Assembly: GCA_002451855.1 (NCBI GenBank)
Contig: DKDS01000087.1
Location: forward strand, 1 to 36,227
Source: Ruminococcaceae bacterium UBA6842
GTDB lineage: Bacteria > Bacillota > Clostridia > Oscillospirales > Acutalibacteraceae
DNA length: 36,227 bases
Direction: 5' to 3'
This document shows, piece by piece, positions 1 through 8,897 of the stretch. Below the pieces are notes generated by a model. It did not search any database. It was not told where the DNA came from and was given only the letters and a program-made list of their open reading frames with translations. Within the stretch, counting starts at the first letter, position 1; each line of letters begins with the position of its first letter. The position numbers were made by a program, and so were the translations under genes.

Positions 1-82
1 GGTTTCGGTAACGGATATATTGACCGAAAGCGCTTCGGACAGTTCCGACTCTATGGACGGTTGGGGTAAATGGCAGTTTTAA
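1..82 (+). CDS. Possible 3' end of a truncated upstream gene
   Basis: The frame beginning at base 2 is open to a TAA at 80-82. It ends in a Ser/Asp-rich stretch followed by an aromatic tail (GWGKWQF). A second frame is also open to a TAA nearby and ends in RLYGRLG, so the frame choice is a judgement. If real, it is the C-terminus of a protein encoded mainly outside the window. Nothing identifies its function. Confidence 0.3.
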   Translation, partial: VSVTDILTESASDSSDSMDGWGKWQF

Positions 83-118
83 TATTGATTCCGCTTCGAC
101 GTTTACACAGTAGCGGAG

Positions 119-147
119 TTGAAGGTATAGGGAAATAACTGTATTTT
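119..147 (+). promoter_or_regulatory. Weak candidate sigma-A promoter for the carbohydrate locus
   Basis: TTGAAG at 119-124 and TATTTT at 142-147 are separated by 17 bp. They lie about 55 bp upstream of the first start codon. The -10 box is poor, so the locus may instead be read from a promoter outside the window. A good AGGAGG site at 189-194 precedes the ATG at 202. Confidence 0.25.
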
Positions 148-201
148 CTTATATTTGTTAAATTTATAGATGGTAATTTTAGTGAAACAGGAGGCAAAAT
201 A

Positions 202-1749
202 ATGAAAAGCAAAAGTAAATTTAAAATTATTATTTCGGCAGTTCTTGCCATATCGGTTGTTTTTTCAACATTTGCGTTTTTAAATGCGTCGGCAGAAGAA
301 AATGATAAATACGGTACTTATGGAGAGGGGATTTCGGGTAATAAATACGGAATTATGACTCTTGATATGCTGGATAGTTTCAATAACGGCAGTTTTGAAG
401 AGGGTCTTAAATATTGGGGCGTGCATAACCCCGGCAATGGACATACGGCAACAGCTAATGTTGTTAAGGAGGATGCCAATGCATATGTTGATTTAAAAGT
501 TACCGGATACGCCGGATTATATTCGGCTCCGTTTACAATGGCCGATCTTAAAGAAGGAGATTACATTGGCTTGCGTTTCAAAATGAAAAAAATTTCAGGT
601 GACGGTAGTTTGCGCTGTTGGATTATGAATAAAAACTACGATAACACCCCTGCTGCGGGCAATAATTTTACTGTGTCGCCCACAGAAAATTGGGAAACAT
701 ATTATATAAAGGCAGGATTGTCATCATTGGTTTTGGCAGATGACAGCACAGTAAATAGCGGAAAGCTGCGCATAGCAATTTCTATTACCGGAAATAATAT
801 TTCAGAAAGCGGTTTAGAGGTTGGTATCGATGAGGTTGAAATAATTAAATTTTATAAGGATTCCTCAAACAATTTCTTTGCATATACCGATTCAAACGGA
901 AATTGGTATAATGGTAAAAATGAACCGCTTTACGGTACTGAAAACGATGGTATTATACGCAGTGGCAACGGCAACAACAGTATAAACGATTACATAAATT
1001 CATTAGACGCGATACCGGCACTTGAAAAAATTGAAAATTTTGATTTTGCAAATGGACTTGTTAATTTCGGTACAATGAATAAAACTTCAAGTAAGAAAAC
1101 TCTTGCCGATGACGGTACAACATTATATACAGATGAAAACGGAAATAGGATGATTGAAATTGAAAGCAGTACAGATTATGCGTACTGTGGTTTCAGAAGT
1201 GTATTTATAAAATTGGCAGATGCGGCAAAGGGTAAGAATGTTTTTGTTTCCGGAGACATAAGGACAGATATGCCTTTATTGTGCAGAATCGATAGTCTGG
1301 TGGATGGTGCCTCTGTAGCTGGAAATTGGGGCAGTAATATGGTCCTGACTTTAGCTACCACCGGCAATGAGCTCAAAAGAGTGAATTCTTTAACAGGAAC
1401 TACTGTTTCTGCGAATGCAACTGCAGTTTCGGTTAATATCCGTCAGCAAGAGTATGGTGGCTCTGCAAAGTCAGGTACTTCATATATTGACAATCTTAAC
1501 CTCTACTACATTGATGAAGGCGGTTTAGAGCTTCCTGCGTCTATAGACGGCACTCCGATAGATTATGCTTGGGGCGATGTTAATGCGGATAAATCCGTTA
1601 ATATATGCGACTTGGTTGCAATGAACAACAAAAAGACCGATTCATCAGAAACTATATACTATGCTGCGGCAAAGCTTGACGGAACAACCGTTGCGACAAT
1701 AACAGATACTGATATTTCGTTAATGCGTTCAATGCTTCTTAACAAATAA
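202..1749 (+). CDS. Secreted protein with tandem CBM-like modules and a dockerin-like C-terminus
   Basis: This 515-residue protein is probably an extracellular carbohydrate-binding or scaffold-associated protein. Residues 1-31 form a classic Sec signal peptide: a Lys-rich start, a hydrophobic core, and cleavage likely after Ala-Ser-Ala. Two jelly-roll-like modules follow, at about 55-215 and 275-440. Both begin with a 'F-x-x-G' type segment and resemble CBM4/9-like domains. The last 65 residues contain a calcium-loop motif, DVNADKSVNICD, with acidic or polar ligands at positions 1, 3, 5, 9 and 12, as in type I dockerins. A second copy (KLDGTTVATITD) is degenerate. No catalytic domain is visible. 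It has a strong AGGAGG site and is the only clearly exported product of the locus, so it could capture the polymer at the surface. The CBM assignment rests on fold-like patterns only; the dockerin call is firmer. Confidence 0.75.
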   Translation: MKSKSKFKIIISAVLAISVVFSTFAFLNASAEENDKYGTYGEGISGNKYGIMTLDMLDSFNNGSFEEGLKYWGVHNPGNGHTATANVVKEDANAYVDLKVTGYAGLYSAPFTMADLKEGDYIGLRFKMKKISGDGSLRCWIMNKNYDNTPAAGNNFTVSPTENWETYYIKAGLSSLVLADDSTVNSGKLRIAISITGNNISESGLEVGIDEVEIIKFYKDSSNNFFAYTDSNGNWYNGKNEPLYGTENDGIIRSGNGNNSINDYINSLDAIPALEKIENFDFANGLVNFGTMNKTSSKKTLADDGTTLYTDENGNRMIEIESSTDYAYCGFRSVFIKLADAAKGKNVFVSGDIRTDMPLLCRIDSLVDGASVAGNWGSNMVLTLATTGNELKRVNSLTGTTVSANATAVSVNIRQQEYGGSAKSGTSYIDNLNLYYIDEGGLELPASIDGTPIDYAWGDVNADKSVNICDLVAMNNKKTDSSETIYYAAAKLDGTTVATITDTDISLMRSMLLNK

Positions 1750-1780
1750 TTAAACTGCTTTAAATAGGTAAGCTATTAGC

Positions 1781-1809
1781 AAGCCGTTCGGCTTTATGTC
1801 GAACGGCTT
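1781..1809 (+). promoter_or_regulatory. Intercistronic hairpin without a U-tract
   Basis: A perfect 10-bp inverted repeat (AAGCCGTTCG at 1781-1790, CGAACGGCTT at 1800-1809) with a 9-nt loop lies between the secreted-protein gene and the beta-helix gene. The bases after it are ATTAAAAAGGG, so it lacks the T-run of a full intrinsic terminator. It may be a partial terminator or an mRNA-stabilising stem that gives the abundant secreted product a separate mRNA level from the downstream enzymes. Confidence 0.5.
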
Positions 1810-1829
1810 ATTAAAAAGGGTGATACATT

Positions 1830-4166
1830 ATGAACAATAAAATACCTGAAATTTCAAGAGTAACCGATTTTGATGCCGGATGCGCGGTCCAAATTTTCGG
1901 AGAGGGGTTTGACAGTACATGCAAAATTTATTTTTGGAAACCTGAAAATAAATTCGACAGTGATACCTCATTTCCGGAATTGCCGCAAATTCCTCCTGAA
2001 GGTGCAAGGGTATTTGACGCCGATAATATTTTAAATCAGGTGGTTTATATTGACGGACGCAATAGTATAGGCGGTGGGGTACAGTTAGTTTGGGTAGAAA
2101 ATGAAAGCGGTCTCTCAAAGCCTTATGTTGCAAACAAACCGAAAATTTGGAATCAATCCCTTAAAACTGCGGAAAAAGGTGATGTATTTACTCTTTACGG
2201 CGATTGCTTCGGCACTCGTTCAGATAATAAGCTTTTACTTTTAATTAACAAGGGAACAGGAGAAAAATTTACTCTGAATTCTATAAGACAGTGTTCTTAT
2301 GCTTATACGAGAGAAAAATATGTTGCGGAATTTTTAATATCGGACGCTATACCTTTAGGTCTGTATGAAGCATATATTAATTCCGGAAACGGCGGAGATT
2401 ACGGATGGTCGAACCCCGTATCACTTTTAATCAAAGCATCCGAAAACAGTGCGGTTTCTTATTTCAGAGGTCTATGGAATGATACAGCAGAAAGGCAACG
2501 ATTGCTTTCGGAAGATGTAAAAACAGTAAAGATAAGTCCGTCAGAAATACCGTTTTGTGATATGTCGGATACTATTCAGCGTGCAATAGATTCACTTGAC
2601 GATGGCGGAATAGTAAAGCTCTCGTCAGGTGTATATGAACTTGCAAGAACACTTGAGCTTAAGAACGGAGTTGTATTGTTGGGCGATGGTGAAGGTCTTA
2701 CGATTATTAAGGCTTCATCTACAAAAGGAATAACTCAGGATTGGAGCAGCATAGAGTATGCAAAGAGTGATTCGGAATTAAGTGGTTTTGCAAATGATTG
2801 GCGAAAAGGGCATGAAAAATACAATCCGGCTGCACTTGTAAGACTTTCGAATAATTCCGGAATACAGGGAATAGGTATAGAGCTTGGCAATGGTGCCAAT
2901 ATAGGCATACTTATTGCCGGCGAATCACAAGAACCGGTAAGGGGAGCGTTTGTGAATAAATGCCATGTTGATTCGCTTTATCATAATTCTTTTGAGGATG
3001 AACGCAGGTTCGGAGCTCTCTGCGAGGGGCTGCTTTCGGTTGCAAACACAGAAGATCTTGTTATATACAAAAGCATATTTAAAGCAGTTCAGCCGATAGC
3101 GCTTTTACCGGCACACAACAAATTTGCAAAAATTATAAATAATATTATCGAATGTGTTCCGGCTCAGGTAAATGAATCGTATTTTTGCGGATTGTATAAC
3201 AGCATCGTAACGGCAAATGAATTTATCGGCGGAAGACGCTCGTTTATGTGCCAAAGCGGTTTTGACGGGAACTTCGTTTATCAAAACAGAAGCAGAGGAG
3301 TGGGTCGTTCGTCAAACGCCCTAGAAGTATATATGTCCGAATACGGGGACACAGTGTGGTTCGGAAAGGCGCTTGAAATCGGTGAGAATTATATAATGCT
3401 TAATGAAGAAGATACGAGCATTTTCCCACATGCAATAGATGACTACAATAAAGAATACCCATTGTTTGCGTGTATAATTGACGGACGCGGCTTTGGACAA
3501 TACCGGGCTGTAAAATCATGTATAAACGGAAAGCTTGAATTTTTTGAGAAATGGCGTGTTGTACCGGATGAGACAACCGTGTTCACACTTTGTTCCTCCA
3601 CACATAATAATATTTGGCTTAACAACAATTCTGAATTTTCAAACGGTTGCAGTCAATTTATTTGGAATTGCGGTCTTGAAAATATAATTGCCGGTCACGA
3701 AATTAATACCGCAGCAGGTATAAAGCTTTTCGCACATTACGGAAAGGATAATAAACAGCTCTGCGTATGCTCCTTTAACAAAGTGGAACACTGTCAGGTA
3801 AGGGACAGCGGAGAAGGCATAGCAATCTATTCAGCTTCATGGTTTGGTGAAGTGGATTACAACTTTTTTGACCGTACAAGGGGCGTGTTCGGTAATGTTA
3901 TCAGAAATAATACTTTTGGCGGCTCTGAGGGTAGTCAGTACCTTAAAAATCAACATTGCTGGATGGAAATGCCATCAGATTCCGGTATGAGACTATGCGG
4001 CGGATATAATATTGTTGAAATCAATAGATTTGCCGGATATCATAACGGAATATGTCTTTTGGAAAAGTGTGAGGGCAACTGGTTTGCGCGAAATTCCTTT
4101 TACGGTACGCCGAAGCGTTTTTGCGGATTCAGCAAAGCCGCTATAGGTCCGGATAAAGAGATGTAA
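1830..4166 (+). CDS. Right-handed beta-helix (pectate-lyase-like) protein with N-terminal IPT-like domains
   Basis: This 778-residue protein has no signal peptide, so it is predicted to be cytoplasmic. Residues 1-205 look like two Ig-like/IPT-type beta-sandwich repeats (for example 'VQIFGEGFDS' and 'FTLYGDCFGTRS'). From about 240 the motif 'DTIQRAIDSLDDGGIVKL' followed by 'LKNGVVLLGDGEGLTII' is the typical opening of a pectate_lyase_3/GH28-type beta-helix. Asn-rich rungs such as 'NIIECVPAQVNESYFCGLYNSIVTAN' run to about 760. I cannot pick catalytic residues, so it could be a lyase, an epimerase-like enzyme or a glycosidase. It lies 14 bp upstream of the GH36-like gene in an apparent operon. 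Start: ATG at 1830 behind GGGTG. An intracellular location is unusual for this fold, unless export is non-classical. Confidence 0.65.
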   Translation: MNNKIPEISRVTDFDAGCAVQIFGEGFDSTCKIYFWKPENKFDSDTSFPELPQIPPEGARVFDADNILNQVVYIDGRNSIGGGVQLVWVENESGLSKPYVANKPKIWNQSLKTAEKGDVFTLYGDCFGTRSDNKLLLLINKGTGEKFTLNSIRQCSYAYTREKYVAEFLISDAIPLGLYEAYINSGNGGDYGWSNPVSLLIKASENSAVSYFRGLWNDTAERQRLLSEDVKTVKISPSEIPFCDMSDTIQRAIDSLDDGGIVKLSSGVYELARTLELKNGVVLLGDGEGLTIIKASSTKGITQDWSSIEYAKSDSELSGFANDWRKGHEKYNPAALVRLSNNSGIQGIGIELGNGANIGILIAGESQEPVRGAFVNKCHVDSLYHNSFEDERRFGALCEGLLSVANTEDLVIYKSIFKAVQPIALLPAHNKFAKIINNIIECVPAQVNESYFCGLYNSIVTANEFIGGRRSFMCQSGFDGNFVYQNRSRGVGRSSNALEVYMSEYGDTVWFGKALEIGENYIMLNEEDTSIFPHAIDDYNKEYPLFACIIDGRGFGQYRAVKSCINGKLEFFEKWRVVPDETTVFTLCSSTHNNIWLNNNSEFSNGCSQFIWNCGLENIIAGHEINTAAGIKLFAHYGKDNKQLCVCSFNKVEHCQVRDSGEGIAIYSASWFGEVDYNFFDRTRGVFGNVIRNNTFGGSEGSQYLKNQHCWMEMPSDSGMRLCGGYNIVEINRFAGYHNGICLLEKCEGNWFARNSFYGTPKRFCGFSKAAIGPDKEM

Positions 4167-4180
4167 CAAAGGGGAACAGA

Positions 4181-6145
4181 ATGGATAACAGCGGCTGGTC
4201 AATAAAAGATAAAAACTTGCTTTTAAGTGATAAAGAGGTACTAATTGACGCTAATTCCTTATGCGATGGAGAGAAGCTTAAAAACGGATATATGCTAACC
4301 TTGCACTCTAGTGAAAAGCTTTCGGAAACGATATATTCCTTGGGTCGGGTAAACGATGTTGAAAAAATTATGTGCTGTTACCGCGGCAATCCGTTTTTTA
4401 TGGCAGTGGCTTTCGGAGAGGATATTTCATTTGTTAAAAAAGAAACCATGTGCCTTTTAATAAAAAAGCACGATAATCGTTATCTCCTCTTATTGCCGCT
4501 CTTCGATGAAATATCACGCGGCGCACTTCAATTCGGGAATGACGAATTACAAATGGTCGGATTTACCGGATGTGCTGATATTAAGGCAGACAAAGGAAGA
4601 CTTCTTTATATATCGGAAGGAGTGAACCCATATGAAATGATGGATTTTGCAGCAGAAGATATAAAAGAGGAAATCGGCGGATTTGAGTTAAGAAAAAATA
4701 AAAGCTTCCCGCAATATATGAATTACCTTGGATGGTGCACATGGAACGCATTTTATTTTGATGTTAATGAGGATAAATACCTGAACGGTCTTAAAGAATT
4801 CAAAGAAAACGGCGTACAGCTGGGAATGACGCTTATTGATGACGGTTGGCTTTCAACCGATGATGTAATGCCGATAGGGGCAAGAGCATTAACCTCTTTT
4901 AAGGAAAACGAAGATAAATTTACGAGCAGTTTTAAAAAATTAGCAAGTATCGCAAAAGACGATTTCGGTATAAAAAATTTTATGGTTTGGCATGCGTCAA
5001 TGGGCTATTGGGCAGGAGTCAAAATAGAAAAATATACATCGCCCGGCATAAAAATAAACTTTCCGAATGCGCTTTTAAAATCAGCAGAATCGTTTAATGA
5101 AAAAATCACCCATTTTCCGATAAGACCGGAAAAAGCAGGGGAATTTTATGATGCGTTTCATAAATATTTAAAATCATCAGGGATTGACGGTGTGAAAATT
5201 GATGTACAGTATGTAATCGAGGGTGCAGAGGGTGCAACAGGCGGCAGAATAAAGACATTTAATATGTATCAATCCGCAAAAGAAAAATCAGTGCATAATA
5301 ACTTTTCGGATAATGCCGTCAACTGTATGAGTTGTTCAAATGATATGTTGTATCGTATGAAGTTTACAAATGCACTTCGTTCCGGAAACGATTATATGCC
5401 TGAGAACAAAAATTTTTCGCTTATAGCTTCAAATGCATATAACACCTTTTGGATGTATCCCATAGCTTATACAGACTGGGATATGTTTTTCAGTAATAAA
5501 ACCGAGTCATATGTTGACGCTATTGCAAGAATAGCAGGTGGTTCATCGATATGTGTTTCTGATGGACTTTCAAATCATAATTATAATTTGTTAAAGGAAT
5601 TAAGTCTTGAAGATGGAAGAGTGCTTCGACCTACAGAGCCGGGAAGACCGACGCTTGACTGTCTGATGAATGACCCGCAAAAAAAAGGTAATGCTTTAAA
5701 GATTTTCAATAAAAACAGCTGTACTTACATTTTAGGCGTATTTAATTTTAACGGAGACAAGACCAAAGTGACTATATCGCCAGATGATGTTGAAGGTATT
5801 TCCGCGGGTGATTATATTCTGTTTGGATTTTTTAATAAAGAAATTATAAAACTGAAAAACAAAGGAAGTACTTTGATCGAAATTGAAGGGGAGACAGCAG
5901 ATTTGTTTACGGTTTCCCCTTATAAAAACGGAGTGGCTGTTATTGGATTAGAGGGGAAGATTAACTCTTCGGCGGCAGTGTCTGAAATTAAAATATCCGG
6001 CACGGACATTTTTGTTAATGTCATTTCCAATGGGGAATATAAATTGTACAGCGATTTCAAGCCGAAAAATCTTATAGTGAACGGTAAGCAAACCGATTGT
6101 CGCTATGAAAATAATATTATTGGATTTGCAAAAACAGATATATAG
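4181..6145 (+). CDS. GH36-type glycosidase, raffinose synthase/seed-imbibition-protein-like
   Basis: This 654-residue protein matches the raffinose-synthase branch of clan GH-D, which acts on alpha-galactosides by a retaining mechanism. Visible family motifs are 'YLGWCTWNAFY' (from about residue 182), 'MTLIDDGWLS', 'FMVWHASMGYWAG' and 'GVKIDVQ', where Asp341 is the expected nucleophile. 'VSDGLSNHN' follows with Asp461 as the likely acid/base. The N-terminal third is a beta-sandwich domain and the C-terminus a smaller beta domain, as in the family. There is no signal peptide, so it would act on imported oligosaccharides. It starts at 4181 behind AAAGGGG, 14 bp after the beta-helix gene. Whether it hydrolyses or transfers galactose, or uses another alpha-linked sugar, cannot be told from sequence. 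Confidence 0.8.
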   Translation: MDNSGWSIKDKNLLLSDKEVLIDANSLCDGEKLKNGYMLTLHSSEKLSETIYSLGRVNDVEKIMCCYRGNPFFMAVAFGEDISFVKKETMCLLIKKHDNRYLLLLPLFDEISRGALQFGNDELQMVGFTGCADIKADKGRLLYISEGVNPYEMMDFAAEDIKEEIGGFELRKNKSFPQYMNYLGWCTWNAFYFDVNEDKYLNGLKEFKENGVQLGMTLIDDGWLSTDDVMPIGARALTSFKENEDKFTSSFKKLASIAKDDFGIKNFMVWHASMGYWAGVKIEKYTSPGIKINFPNALLKSAESFNEKITHFPIRPEKAGEFYDAFHKYLKSSGIDGVKIDVQYVIEGAEGATGGRIKTFNMYQSAKEKSVHNNFSDNAVNCMSCSNDMLYRMKFTNALRSGNDYMPENKNFSLIASNAYNTFWMYPIAYTDWDMFFSNKTESYVDAIARIAGGSSICVSDGLSNHNYNLLKELSLEDGRVLRPTEPGRPTLDCLMNDPQKKGNALKIFNKNSCTYILGVFNFNGDKTKVTISPDDVEGISAGDYILFGFFNKEIIKLKNKGSTLIEIEGETADLFTVSPYKNGVAVIGLEGKINSSAAVSEIKISGTDIFVNVISNGEYKLYSDFKPKNLIVNGKQTDCRYENNIIGFAKTDI

Positions 6146-6193
6146 TCTGCATAGGCCGAAAATATTATGAAGTTAACAAATGGGGTGTAAGCA

Positions 6194-7546
6194 ATGCTTT
6201 TGGGAATAATGAACGGTATGGTTATGCAACGAGATGAAAGCAATCATTCAAGCATAACAATAAAATGCGATTTTAATATTAATGATGCCAAGTATTTATT
6301 GGAAAATGAGGAGTTTCCTCTTGCCTATGAAAAGATCGATGACGGAACCTACCATCTTTACGGAATGCCTGTAGGCGGACCGTATTCCGTAATTATCAAT
6401 GATCAAAAATTTGATGAGATATATGTTGGAGATCTCTGGTTACTTGCCGGACAGTCCAATATGCAGGGACAGGGCAGATACAGAAATTATGATCTGACAT
6501 ATAAAGGAACGGATGATGTGCGGGCATTTTTTATGGATGATAATTGGCGAAAAGCTCATCATCCATTGCATGCCGCTTGGCTTGAGGGCGGTGCAATACA
6601 TATAGAAGACAATTTTAACGGTGTGCCGGAGGGTAAGCACATAGGAGTCGGTCCCGGACTTAGATTTGCACAGTGTATGAGAGAAAAAACCGGTGTCCCG
6701 CAGGGTCTCATAGCTTCCGCCTACGGCGGAGCAGGTTTTAAATATTGGGCTCCGGAGGTTGCAAAAACAAATCCGAAAATGAGCTTGTATCTTGCAATGC
6801 AGGAACGCCTTATCAAAAATGGAAGGCACATTGCCGGTATGCTATGGTTTCAGGGCTGTGCGGATGCTTTCAGCTGTGAATCTGACAAATTTGAGGAACG
6901 GACGCTTAATCTTTATAATTCTGTGAGAAGGGATTTTGGTAGTTTTCCTATAATACAGTTTCAAATAGGAAGAGTAGTCCATCCCGAACTTCCGGGGCTT
7001 ACGGAAAATTGGATGAAAATAAGGGAAATTCAAAAAAATCTCAGCCAAAAAACGGATAATCTGTATACGATAACCTCAATCAATAAAACTTTAGACGATC
7101 TAATCCATTTAAGCAGTGAATCTGCCGAAAAAATCGGAGAAGAAGCGGCAGAGCTAATGTATGATATTAAATCCGGTAAAGCACAAACGCCGGAAATTCA
7201 AAACATTAACTTTTACAATGATCCTAAGTCTTCCCAAATATCAATTATCGAGATTTCTTATAAAAATTTGAAGGGCAATCTTAAGAGCGAGGGAATACCT
7301 ACGGGATTTTATGTTTCCGAGTTTGAATATAAAATCGGTACTGATGTTTTGTTTAAGACTGAAATTAAGGGCAATACAGTCTTTCTTAAACTATGGGGAA
7401 CTGTTGAAGACAACAAAAATAAATATTTATATTATGGATTCGGTCTAAATCCTTATTGTAATTTAACAGATTCACAGGGGAATGGAATTATGTGCTTCGG
7501 TCCCTTAAAATTAAGCAATTATATTGGAGAAAAAAGCAATGGGTAG
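6194..7546 (+). CDS. SGNH/SASA-family carbohydrate acetylesterase
   Basis: This 450-residue esterase belongs to the sialate O-acetylesterase (SASA, DUF303)/CE6-like SGNH family, which removes O-acetyl groups from sugars. Block I is 'LLAGQSNMQG', with Ser88 as the expected nucleophile. 'SAYGGAGFKYW' and 'GMLWFQGCADA' match the oxyanion and middle blocks. 'LDDLIHLSSESAEKIG' supplies the terminal Asp302/His305 pair. The N-terminal 80 residues and about 120 C-terminal residues are beta-rich accessory parts. No signal peptide is present, so deacetylation would happen inside the cell. Its 3' end overlaps the next gene by 8 bp, indicating translational coupling to the GH10 enzyme. Together these suggest an acetylated substrate such as acetyl-xylan fragments, though sialyl or other acetyl sugars remain possible. 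Confidence 0.82.
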   Translation: MLLGIMNGMVMQRDESNHSSITIKCDFNINDAKYLLENEEFPLAYEKIDDGTYHLYGMPVGGPYSVIINDQKFDEIYVGDLWLLAGQSNMQGQGRYRNYDLTYKGTDDVRAFFMDDNWRKAHHPLHAAWLEGGAIHIEDNFNGVPEGKHIGVGPGLRFAQCMREKTGVPQGLIASAYGGAGFKYWAPEVAKTNPKMSLYLAMQERLIKNGRHIAGMLWFQGCADAFSCESDKFEERTLNLYNSVRRDFGSFPIIQFQIGRVVHPELPGLTENWMKIREIQKNLSQKTDNLYTITSINKTLDDLIHLSSESAEKIGEEAAELMYDIKSGKAQTPEIQNINFYNDPKSSQISIIEISYKNLKGNLKSEGIPTGFYVSEFEYKIGTDVLFKTEIKGNTVFLKLWGTVEDNKNKYLYYGFGLNPYCNLTDSQGNGIMCFGPLKLSNYIGEKSNG

Positions 7547-8864
7547 AATGGAAACTGCATTTAAATATGCAAATGAACAAAGAGATTATCTTGAAAGCCG
7601 TGTTAAAGAGGGAATAGAACAAAACCGCAAAGGTGATATGAAAATTAAGTTGACTGATAAAAAGGGAAATCCGATTGTAGGTGCTAAAGTATCAGTTAGG
7701 CTTAAAAATCACGAATTTCGGCACGGCTCGAATATTTTTATGCTTGATGAACTTGAAACGGATGAAAAAAACCGGCTTTATAAGGAACAGGTGGGTAAAG
7801 CAGTAAATATGGCTACACTGCCGTTTTATTGGAAAGACCAAGAACCGAGACAAAATGAAACCAGATATACGGCAGACAGTGAAAGAATATATCGCAGACC
7901 AGCACCTGATTTATGCCTTGAATACTGCAAAAAATACAACATAGAGCCTAAACTGCATTGTCTTAATTATTCCCAATGGACACCTGATTGGGTTTCGGAT
8001 AATGTTGAAATCACAAAAAAGCTTCTTGAAAAAAGATACAGTGAGATTTCAGAGCGTTATGCGAATAAAATCAATGATATTGAAGTAGTAAATGAGATGC
8101 TTCTTGCGTGTAAGAGAAAAATATTTAACGAACCTGATATAATTAAATGGAGTTTTGAGCTTGCGGAAAAATATTTCCCGAACAACAATCTTATGATTAA
8201 TGAAGCGGGAGATGTTTATGAGCATATGTTGTTTGGAACGAGAATGCCTTATTACGGCAAACGGATGCCTTATTATATGCTTATAAAAAATCTGCTCAAT
8301 GATTCTGTTCGTATAGATAAAATCGGGTTACAGTATCATTTCTTTTTTCCGAAAGAAAACGAGGCAGAAAGTGCCGAATTCTATTTTAATCCAAAAAACA
8401 TTTATAAAATTCTTGATGATCTTTCAGAATTCGGAAAGCCGATACAAATAACAGAAATAACAATACCTGCGTATTCCGAAACTTCTGAGGATGAGGAGAC
8501 GCAGGCACAGCTCTTAAGAATGATGTATTCAATTTGGTTTAGTCATCCGGCAGTTACAGGAGCAATCTATTGGAATATGGTTGACGGATATGCAGCGTAT
8601 GCTCCGCAAGGTGATATGACAAGCGGCGAGAACTACTATTACGGCGGTTTGTTAAGATTTGATTTATCACAAAAGCCTTCATATAAGGTCTTTTATGATT
8701 TGTTTCATAAAGAATGGAACACCGAAGAGGATTTAATGACTAATGAAAACGGAGAATGTGAATTCCGTGGATTTTATGGAGACTATGAAATCACCGTTGA
8801 GGGCAAAAAACATCATTTTTCTTTTTATAAAAAAAATGATAACAAGGCAGAAATAAATCAGTAA
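7539..8864 (+). CDS. Intracellular GH10 endo-beta-1,4-xylanase-like enzyme
   Basis: This 441-residue protein is a GH10 (beta/alpha)8 retaining glycosidase, normally cleaving beta-1,4-xylan. 'IEVVNEML' carries the expected acid/base Glu186, and 'PIQITEITIPAYS' the nucleophile Glu306. 'KLHCLNYSQWTPDWV' and 'GAIYWNMVDGYA' are further family landmarks. An N-terminal module (about 25-70; 'DKKGNPIVGAKVSVRLKNHEF') is the beta-sandwich segment often fused to GH10 catalytic domains. ATG 7539 is preferred over TTG 7524 because the GGAG at 7526-7529 sits within the longer version and is spaced correctly for 7539. There is no signal peptide. It is preceded by an overlapping acetylesterase, which fits the processing of acetylated xylo-oligosaccharides after uptake. 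Confidence 0.85.
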   Translation: MGRMETAFKYANEQRDYLESRVKEGIEQNRKGDMKIKLTDKKGNPIVGAKVSVRLKNHEFRHGSNIFMLDELETDEKNRLYKEQVGKAVNMATLPFYWKDQEPRQNETRYTADSERIYRRPAPDLCLEYCKKYNIEPKLHCLNYSQWTPDWVSDNVEITKKLLEKRYSEISERYANKINDIEVVNEMLLACKRKIFNEPDIIKWSFELAEKYFPNNNLMINEAGDVYEHMLFGTRMPYYGKRMPYYMLIKNLLNDSVRIDKIGLQYHFFFPKENEAESAEFYFNPKNIYKILDDLSEFGKPIQITEITIPAYSETSEDEETQAQLLRMMYSIWFSHPAVTGAIYWNMVDGYAAYAPQGDMTSGENYYYGGLLRFDLSQKPSYKVFYDLFHKEWNTEEDLMTNENGECEFRGFYGDYEITVEGKKHHFSFYKKNDNKAEINQ

Positions 8865-8897
8865 ATTGATTTTAGATGAGGTTTACAGGAGTTAAGT

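Noticed and set aside
7524..7538. TTG start for the GH10 gene
   Set aside because: The TTG lies on the ribosome binding site of the ATG at 7539, which has correct spacing.
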